From CAWHMS01 sp963830495 (lineage in GTDB: Bacteria; Actinomycetota; Actinomycetes; Propionibacteriales; Nocardioidaceae): a stretch of DNA of 64,000 nt. The stretch is taken from NCBI GenBank assembly GCA_963830495.1, contig CAWHMS010000004.1:1-64000 (forward strand). Direction: 5' to 3'. Shown here piece by piece: positions 57,434-64,000 of this stretch. The notes under the pieces are model-generated. The model had not been told where the DNA came from. It saw only the letters and a program-made list of their open reading frames with translations, and made no database searches. The position numbers and the translations under genes were made by a program. How positions within the stretch are numbered: position 1 is the first letter of the stretch; each line of letters begins with the position of its first letter.

Positions 57434-59557
57434 ATGCTCGCGGACTCCTTCCCACGCCTGGCTGCTCGGACCCACCATTTCACCGCAGGTCTCCCGCGCG
57501 ACATCGTCGTGAGTCCGGACGGGCAGCGGGTGATCTTCCTCCGCGCGTCGTCCGGTACGTCGACGGCGCAGTCGTTGTGGATGCTCGACGTCGCCACCGG
57601 GCGCGAGCACCGGCTCGCCGACCCGGAGATGCTGCTGGACAAGGACGCCGAGCGGCTGACGCCCGAGGAGCGGGCGCGCCGCGAGCGCATGCGGGTGAGG
57701 GGCTCGGGCGTAGTGGCGTTCAGTGCCGACCTCGAGGCTCGCCGCGCCGCCTTCGTCTTGTCGTCACGGCTGTTCACGGTGGACCTCTCCGGACAGCCCG
57801 GCACCGTCGTAGAGCTCGATGCGGCGTCCGCCGTGACCGGTGCGGGCATGGACCCGACAGGGAGCCGCGTCGCCTACGCGGGAGACGACGGGCTGCACGT
57901 GGTCGACGGCGAGGCCGGAGACCGGCTCGTCATCGGTCCGGATCCCGGCGAGCCGGCGGAGGTGCGTTGGGGGTTGGCCGAGTTCGCCGCGGCCGAGGAG
58001 CTCGACCGCGACGCGGGCTTCTGGTGGGCACCGGACGGACAGTCCCTGCTCGTCGCGCGGTACGACGAGTCGCCCGTGCAGGTCTGGCACATCTCCGATC
58101 CCGCCATGCCGGAGGCTGTGCCGGTCGCGATGCGCTATCCACAGGCAGGGACGCCCAACGCGCTGGTCTCGCTCTCGCTGGTGACCCTCGACGGCAACCG
58201 CGTCGATCTGGACTGGCGCTCCGACCGCCCCCTTGACGGACGTGTCCTGGAGTACCTCGCCCACGTCGAGTGGACCCGCGACGCACCGTTGCTCACGCTG
58301 CTGACCCGAGACCAGACCCGGCTGGAGTTCCGTGAGGTGGATGTCTCGACCGGTCGCACCTCGCTGGTGCGTGCTCTGACCGATCCTGCCTGGGTCGAGC
58401 TGCTGGCCGGGACGCCACGGCGGCTTGCCGACGGTCGGCTGCTGCACGGGCTCGACGTGGGCGAGACCCGCCATCTCGCCGTCGACGGCACCCCGTTCTC
58501 TCCCGAGAGCGTGCAGGTCCGTCGCGTGCTGTCCGCTCATGACGACGGCGTGACTGCGTTGGTGTCGCCTGCCTCGCCGGTCGGAGCCATCGTGCTGGCC
58601 AGGCTCGGCTTCGACGGCTCGATGCAGCCGTTCAGCAACCCCGAGGGAGTCGCCTCGGGTGCTGTCGGGGGCGACACGGTCGTGGTGGCGCAGCAGTCGC
58701 TGGCGGATCGGTCGGTCGTGACCAACGTGACGGTCGGGCACGAGCGGGTGGGCACGCTCGCATCGGTGGCGGAGCCGGTGCCGTTGGAGGTCGCACCGGA
58801 GATCCTGGCGGTCGGCTCGCGTGCCTATCCCACCGCCCTGCTCTGGCCTAACGGGTATGTCCGAGGGTCTGGGAGGCTTCCCGTCCTGGTGGATCCGTAC
58901 GGCGGCCCACAGGTCCAGACGGTGCTGCGCTCGGCGCGCTCCTACCTCGAGCAGCAGTGGTTCGCGGACCAGGGATTCCTCGTCGTCGTCGCGGATGGTC
59001 GCGGCATGGCCGGTCGCGGCCCGGTGTGGGACAAGCTCGTCCGGCATGACTTCGTCGGCACGATCGACGACCAGGTCGAGGTGCTGCAGGCGGTGGCGAC
59101 GCGCTACCCCGACGACGTCGATCTCTCGAAGGTGGGCATCCGTGGCTGGTCGTTCGGCGGCTACGTCGCGGCGCTCGGCGTCCTCAGACACCCGGACGTC
59201 TTCGGTGCTGCGGTGGCCGGCGCGCCGACCACGGACGACCGCCTCTATGACACGTGCTACACCGAGCGCTACCTGGGTCTCCCCGAGGACAACGCGGCGG
59301 TGTACGCCGCCAACGACCTGCTGCCGATGGCCGCCGCGCTCTCGCGGCCGCTCATGCTCGTGCACGGGCTGGCCGACGACAACGTGTTCGTGGCCCACAC
59401 GCTGCAACTCTCCAGCGCACTGTTGGCCGCTGGACGACCCCACCAGGTGCTGCCGCTGTCGGGGATGACCCACATGGCCGACGATGAGGTGGTCGCCGAG
59501 AACCTGCTCCTGCTTCAACTGGACTTCCTGCGGCGGTCGCTCGGGATCGAGGCCTGA
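57434..59557 (+). CDS. S9 family (dipeptidyl-peptidase IV-like) peptidase
   Basis: 707 residues. An N-terminal beta-propeller (DPP IV N-terminal type, with AEELDRDAGFWWAPDGQSLL) and a C-terminal alpha/beta-hydrolase: nucleophile Ser in VGIRGWSFGGYVAALG, Asp in MLVHGLADDNVF, His in SGMTHMADDEV. No signal peptide is seen. Probably cleaves dipeptides or oligopeptides in the cytoplasm. Confidence 0.93.
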   Translation: MLADSFPRLAARTHHFTAGLPRDIVVSPDGQRVIFLRASSGTSTAQSLWMLDVATGREHRLADPEMLLDKDAERLTPEERARRERMRVRGSGVVAFSADLEARRAAFVLSSRLFTVDLSGQPGTVVELDAASAVTGAGMDPTGSRVAYAGDDGLHVVDGEAGDRLVIGPDPGEPAEVRWGLAEFAAAEELDRDAGFWWAPDGQSLLVARYDESPVQVWHISDPAMPEAVPVAMRYPQAGTPNALVSLSLVTLDGNRVDLDWRSDRPLDGRVLEYLAHVEWTRDAPLLTLLTRDQTRLEFREVDVSTGRTSLVRALTDPAWVELLAGTPRRLADGRLLHGLDVGETRHLAVDGTPFSPESVQVRRVLSAHDDGVTALVSPASPVGAIVLARLGFDGSMQPFSNPEGVASGAVGGDTVVVAQQSLADRSVVTNVTVGHERVGTLASVAEPVPLEVAPEILAVGSRAYPTALLWPNGYVRGSGRLPVLVDPYGGPQVQTVLRSARSYLEQQWFADQGFLVVVADGRGMAGRGPVWDKLVRHDFVGTIDDQVEVLQAVATRYPDDVDLSKVGIRGWSFGGYVAALGVLRHPDVFGAAVAGAPTTDDRLYDTCYTERYLGLPEDNAAVYAANDLLPMAAALSRPLMLVHGLADDNVFVAHTLQLSSALLAAGRPHQVLPLSGMTHMADDEVVAENLLLLQLDFLRRSLGIEA

Positions 59558-59579
59558 GCGCCATCCGTTAAGGGCAGGC

Positions 59580-62500
59580 TCAACCGCGCAGCCGCAGTCC
59601 ACGGGGCGTCGCGTGGAACCCGGCCGCCTCCAGGGCTGCCGCGAGCGGTGAGCCGAGGATGTGCTCGCCATCGGCCCGCTCGACCGTCAGCCTGCCGAGG
59701 GCGCCTTCGCGGACGGCGAGCGCCAGCGCTTCGACGGCAGGCTGCAGGCGTTCGGGGTCGCGGCTGAAGGTAAGCAGGGTGCGACCGCCCCGCTCGACGT
59801 ACAACGCCAGCGTCCCGTCGACCAGGCACACCACCGCACCCGCCTTGCGGCCGGGCCGATGGCCGGTATTGGCGGCGTCCTGGGCGCGGTCCGGCCACTC
59901 GAGCGCGGCGCCGTACGGGTTGGCCGGGTCGGTGGCCGCGAGCACGAGTGCCCGTGGTGCGTCGTCGGCGTTGCCTTGCTCGGACTCCGCCGCGATCGAG
60001 CGGAGCCGGTCGACCGCTCCGGTGACCCCGAACTGCGCAGCCCCGAGCCCGGCCACGAAGTACCCGCGGCGGCAGCGGCCCGCCTCCTCGAAGGCCGCCA
60101 GCACCCGGTAGACGGCGGCGAAGCCGCCCGGAGTGCGTTCGCTGGCCACGGCGCCCCGGGTGACGACGCCATGACGCTCGAGCATCGCCTCGGCGATGGC
60201 GTGCGCGCGCCGGGTCGGATCGGCCTCGCGCGGCGGGGTGAGCGACCAGCGGCCGGCGACGCTCGGCGGACCGGTGCGACTCGGGAGTGCCGGACCGCCC
60301 AGCCCGCGGCCCGCCCCAACCCGCCCGATCCGGCCTCGCGGAGGGTTTCGACGTGGCCGGTGGGAGCCGCGCCCGCTGAGGTGATGGCGCAGCGGCGCGA
60401 CCGTGTCGTTGGTCAGATGTCCGGCCCAGGCGAGATCCCAGATGAGAGCGGTCAGCGCCTGGTCGTCCGTCGACCCCAGCGCGTCGGAGAGTTGCCGGAA
60501 GAAGAACCCGCCGCCGCCGGCGAGCAGGTCCAGCACGGTCTGGTGCTCGGCGGTCAGCTCGAGCTCGGCAAGGTCGGGCAGCGTGAGCGGAGCGGTCTCT
60601 GCTCCATGCAGGCTGAGCCACCCGTCGGTGCCTGGCAGCGCACCGGCCCCGGCCCAGATCACCTCACCGGCCGCGGTGAGCTCGTCGAGCATGGCCGGGC
60701 GGTAGTCGGCAACCCGGCTGCCGAGCACGAACGGCTCCAAGGCGGAGGCGGGCACGGCGGCGCCGGTCAGCTGTTCCACCACTGCCAGGACGCCGTCGGT
60801 CCCACGCAACCGGCCACCGACATGCTGCCAGAGTGGCAGGAAGCGACCCAGGGTTGCCGGCTCGACCGGCTCGACCTCGCGCCTGGCGGCTGCGAGCGAG
60901 CGGCGTCGCAGTCGCCGCAGCACCTCGGTGTCGCACCACTCACTGCCGCTGGCGCCCGGCCGGAACTCGCCCTCGGCGAGTCGACCAGCCGAAGCCAGCC
61001 GCCGAAGCACGTCGTGGGCGACCGCCTGCCCCAGTCCGAAGCGCTCGGCCACATCGGCCGTGGTGAAGGGGCCGTGCGTGCGCGCGTATCTCGACGCCAG
61101 GTCGCCGAGGGGGTTGGCCACCGGCTCGGTGAATGCCTCCGGTACGCCGACCGGCACCGGCACCCCGAGCGCATCGCGAAGGCGGCCCACATCCTCCACA
61201 GCTGCCACGTGCTCGCGCCCGGCGATGCGCACCCGGACGCTGCGTCGGGCGCCCTCCAGCTCGCCGACCCAGGCCTCCGAGCCCGGTCGTGAGCGGGCCG
61301 CGATCTCCTCGGCCGACAGCGGGCCGAGCAGCCGAAGCAGGTCGGCGATGCCCTCGGCATCGCGCGCCGCGCGGTCGTCGGTCAGCCGCTGCAGCTCGCG
61401 CTCGGTCTGGTCGACGACCTCCGGGTCGAGGAGGTCGCGCAGCTCGGTGCGGCCCAGCAGCTCGCCGAGCAACGCCGGGTCGAGGGCAAGGGCGGCGGCT
61501 CGACGCTCGGCGAGGGGCGAGTCTCCTTCGTAGACGAAGGCAGCGACATACCCCAGCAGCAGCGAGCGGGCGAACGGGCTCGGTGTGGCGGTCTCGATCT
61601 CGACGACCCTGACCCGACGCGACTCGATGTCGCGCATCAGCCGCACCAGCGCCGGCACGTCGTAGACATCCTGCAGTACCTCGCGAACCGCCTCGAGCAC
61701 GATCGGGAAGGAGCCGTACTTGCTCGCCACGTCGAGCAGTGCCGCCGAGCGCTGTCGCTGCTGCCACAGCGGGGAGCGCCTCCCCGGGTTGCGTCGTGGC
61801 AGCAGCAATGCCCGTGCAGCGCACTCGCGGAAGCGGGAGGCGAACAGCGCCGACCCGCCGACCTCCGCCGTGACGACGTCTTCGACCTCGTCGGCGTTGA
61901 ACAAGCACACCTCCGGGCCAGGCGGATCGGCATCGGTGTCGGGGACCCGGATCACGATGCCGTCGTCGCCCGCCATCGCCTGCGCGTCGACGCCGAAACG
62001 CTCGTGCAGTCGTGCCCCGATCGCCAACGCCCACGGGTTGTGCACCGTGCCGCCGTACGGCGAGTGGATGATCACCCGCCAGTCACCCAGCTCATCTCGG
62101 CAGCGCTCCACCACGAGCTGACGGTCGTGCGGAAGGTAGCCGGTCTCGGTGCGCTGCTCGGCGAGGAACCGCACCAGGTTGGCGGCGGCGAAGTCGTCGA
62201 GACCCGCGGTGCGCACCCGCGCCACGGCATGGGTCTCGGGCAGCTTGCCGACCTCCCGCACGAACGCACCGACCGCCGCTCCGAGCTCGGCCGGCCGGCC
62301 GAGTCCGTCGCCCTTCCAGAACGGCAGCCGCCCGGGCTGCCCCGGCGCTGGTGTCACGATGACCCGGTCGTGGGTGATGTCCTCGATGCGCCAGCTGGTG
62401 GCCCCGAGGGCGAACACATCACCGACCCGGGACTCGTACACCATCTCCTCGTCGAGCTCGCCGACCCGGGTGCCGCCCCGCGCGCTGCCCTCGGACCCGG

Positions 62501-64000
62501 CCAGGAACACCCCGAAGAGGCCGCGGTCGGGGATGGTGCCCCCGGACGTGACCGCCAGCCGCTGCGCACCGGGGCGGCCGGTCAACGTGCCGGCGACCCG
62601 GTCCCAGACGAGTCGCGGTCGCAGCTCGGCGAACTCGTCGGACGGGTACCGGCCGGACAGCAGGTCGAGCGTCGCGTCGTAGGCCGAGCGAGGGAGGGTG
62701 GCGAAGGGCGCCGATCGACGTACGACGCCGAACAGCTCGTCGGCGGACCAGGTGTCGACCGACGTGCACGCGACGACCTGCTGGGCCAGCACGTCGAGCG
62801 GGTTGGCGGGCACCGACAGCGCCTCGATCTGGCCCGAACGCATCCGCTCGACGGCGACCGCGGTCTGGACCAGATCGGCCCGGTGCTTCGGGAAGAGCAC
62901 GCCACGCGACACCTCGCCGACCTGGTGACCGGCGCGGCCGACTCGCTGCAGGCCGCTGGCCACCGACGGGGGCGACTCCACCTGCACCACCAGGTCGACG
63001 GCGCCCATATCGATGCCGAGCTCGAGACTGGACGTGGCGACGACACAGGGGAGCCGCCCGGCCTTGAGGTCATCTTCGATGAGGGCGCGCTGCTCCTTGC
63101 TGACCGAGCCGTGATGAGCGCGCGCCACCACCTGCGCGGCACCGGCGGCAGCGCCGCTCTGACCCATCAGCTGCGCCGGCGGAGCAATCGCCGCGGCAGC
63201 CGGCGCAGGCCCCAGGTCGCGCGCGGTATCGGCGCGCTCGGTGGCGATCTCGTTGAACCGCGCCGTGAGGCGCTCGGCGAGCCGACGCGAGTTGGCGAAC
63301 ACGATCGTCGAGCGGTGCTGCTCGATGAGGTCGACGATGCGCTCCTCGACGTGCGGCCAGATCGACGCTCGCCGGGGTGCGCCCGCGGCCGGACCCTCGA
63401 GGTCGTCGTCGACGGGAACACCGAGCTCGGTCATGTCCTCGACCGGGACAACCACCTGGAGGTCCCAGCTCTTGTCGGCGGCGGGCGCGACGACCTCGAC
63501 CGGATGCGAGCCGCCGAGGAAGCGGGCGACCTCCTCCAGCGGCCGCACCGTCGCGGACAGGCCGATGCGCTGAGCCGGCTGCGGCAGGAGCTCGTCGAGC
63601 CGCTCCAGGGTGACGGCAAGGTGGGCGCCGCGCTTGGTGCCGGCCACGGCGTGCACCTCGTCGAGGATGACGGTGTCGACGCTGCGCAAGCTCTGCCGCG
63701 CCTGCGAGGTGAGCATCAAGAAGAGCGACTCCGGTGTCGTGATCAGGATGTCGGGTGGGCTGGAGACCAGCTTGCGGCGGTCCGTGGGCGAGGTGTCTCC
63801 GGACCGTACGCCAACGGCCACCTCCGGTACGTCGACCCCGAGCCGGGCAGCGGTCTGCCGCAACCCGGCGAGGGGTGCGCGGAGGTTGCGCTCGACGTCG
63901 ACCGCGAGCGCCTTGAGCGGCGATACGTAGAGCACTCGGCAGCGGGCCTTGCGGTCGCTCGGTACTGGAGTGGTGATCAGCCGGTCGAGTGCCCAGAGGA
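59580..64000 (-). CDS. lhr: Lhr-type ATP-dependent helicase (partial at window edge)
   Basis: More than 1470 residues; the start lies beyond 64000. Large helicase-related protein of superfamily 2: LYVSPLKALAVDVERNLRAP, the DEVH box in DTVILDEVHAVAGTKRGAHL, VVATSSLELGIDMGAVDLVV and LQRVGRAGHQVGEVSRGVLF are motifs Ia, II, V and VI. The C-terminal half (winged-helix and Lhr C-terminal domains) is of the full-length actinobacterial kind, with a DNA repair role. Motif I must lie outside the window. Confidence 0.95.
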   Translation of the reverse strand, partial: LWALDRLITTPVPSDRKARCRVLYVSPLKALAVDVERNLRAPLAGLRQTAARLGVDVPEVAVGVRSGDTSPTDRRKLVSSPPDILITTPESLFLMLTSQARQSLRSVDTVILDEVHAVAGTKRGAHLAVTLERLDELLPQPAQRIGLSATVRPLEEVARFLGGSHPVEVVAPAADKSWDLQVVVPVEDMTELGVPVDDDLEGPAAGAPRRASIWPHVEERIVDLIEQHRSTIVFANSRRLAERLTARFNEIATERADTARDLGPAPAAAAIAPPAQLMGQSGAAAGAAQVVARAHHGSVSKEQRALIEDDLKAGRLPCVVATSSLELGIDMGAVDLVVQVESPPSVASGLQRVGRAGHQVGEVSRGVLFPKHRADLVQTAVAVERMRSGQIEALSVPANPLDVLAQQVVACTSVDTWSADELFGVVRRSAPFATLPRSAYDATLDLLSGRYPSDEFAELRPRLVWDRVAGTLTGRPGAQRLAVTSGGTIPDRGLFGVFLAGSEGSARGGTRVGELDEEMVYESRVGDVFALGATSWRIEDITHDRVIVTPAPGQPGRLPFWKGDGLGRPAELGAAVGAFVREVGKLPETHAVARVRTAGLDDFAAANLVRFLAEQRTETGYLPHDRQLVVERCRDELGDWRVIIHSPYGGTVHNPWALAIGARLHERFGVDAQAMAGDDGIVIRVPDTDADPPGPEVCLFNADEVEDVVTAEVGGSALFASRFRECAARALLLPRRNPGRRSPLWQQRQRSAALLDVASKYGSFPIVLEAVREVLQDVYDVPALVRLMRDIESRRVRVVEIETATPSPFARSLLLGYVAAFVYEGDSPLAERRAAALALDPALLGELLGRTELRDLLDPEVVDQTERELQRLTDDRAARDAEGIADLLRLLGPLSAEEIAARSRPGSEAWVGELEGARRSVRVRIAGREHVAAVEDVGRLRDALGVPVPVGVPEAFTEPVANPLGDLASRYARTHGPFTTADVAERFGLGQAVAHDVLRRLASAGRLAEGEFRPGASGSEWCDTEVLRRLRRRSLAAARREVEPVEPATLGRFLPLWQHVGGRLRGTDGVLAVVEQLTGAAVPASALEPFVLGSRVADYRPAMLDELTAAGEVIWAGAGALPGTDGWLSLHGAETAPLTLPDLAELELTAEHQTVLDLLAGGGGFFFRQLSDALGSTDDQALTALIWDLAWAGHLTNDTVAPLRHHLSGRGSHRPRRNPPRGRIGRVGAGRGLGGPALPSRTGPPSVAGRWSLTPPREADPTRRAHAIAEAMLERHGVVTRGAVASERTPGGFAAVYRVLAAFEEAGRCRRGYFVAGLGAAQFGVTGAVDRLRSIAAESEQGNADDAPRALVLAATDPANPYGAALEWPDRAQDAANTGHRPGRKAGAVVCLVDGTLALYVERGGRTLLTFSRDPERLQPAVEALALAVREGALGRLTVERADGEHILGSPLAAALEAAGFHATPRGLRLRG

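Noticed and set aside
57764..59671. 635-codon frame opposite the S9 peptidase
   Set aside because: Shadow; no recognisable domain, and its strand conflicts with a complete catalytic gene.

Overview
The window comes from a high-GC actinobacterium. Gene content and order (thyA-folA-dapA-rnj, ftsK-rodZ-like-rimO-pgsA-cinA-clgR, Tad pilus genes, paaABCDE, ClgR, Lhr) fit the Nocardioidaceae, most likely Nocardioides or a close relative. No rRNA, tRNA or CRISPR array was recognised.

Two very different halves meet near position 25,070. Positions 1 to about 25,070 are an accessory region: genes are short, mostly solitary, of both orientations, often frameshifted, and separated by long non-coding repeats. 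It starts with a decayed tyrosine recombinase (32-961). Next come single-gene units typical of cassette cargo: SnoaL-like, DinB-like, two SRPBCC proteins, a dienelactone hydrolase, small mobile-element-type proteins and a GAF-ANTAR regulator. Secreted proteins (LamG, a glycosidase-like protein, a lamin-tail protein, two unknowns) and an exonuclease/endonuclease/phosphatase protein follow. A recurring palindromic core, arms TCCGCTCAT and ATGAGCGGA around CGGC, occurs whole or as half sites at about 13 places, mostly between these units. Composite repeats of about 1 kb and about 0.26 kb, rich in hairpins, carry the same core. A self-contained stress block (13,285-19,743) sits inside: a CmpX-like channel, a PRC-barrel/DUF2382 protein, an ECF sigma factor and a divergent Asp23/Gls24 alkaline-shock operon.

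From about 25,070 the sequence is compact chromosome. The junction cuts into the Tad pilus ATPase gene, so only its C-terminal third remains ahead of tadB, tadC, a small pilin-like gene and three TadE/G-like genes. Then follow a YccF protein, a PPOX-family protein, a CGNR regulator divergent from paaABCDE (paaC carries an apparent frameshift), thyA-folA, dapA-rnj and a large membrane protein. A striking operon at 41,461-46,644 encodes an ECF sigma factor, a small partner, an S8 peptidase and a TPR-CHAT protease; I infer a two-protease signalling cascade. It is followed by an MntA-like nucleotidyltransferase and a damaged HepT toxin. The right part holds ftsK, a RodZ-like protein, two ANTAR regulators, rimO, pgsA, cinA (flanked by an inverted REP-like repeat, one copy inside its coding start), clgR, a Nei-type glycosylase, an S9 peptidase and an Lhr helicase running off the end.

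The many single-base frameshifts in the left half suggest real decay of an old mobile region. Isolated ones (paaC, dienelactone hydrolase, the phosphatase) could also be sequencing errors, and the sequence alone cannot decide.
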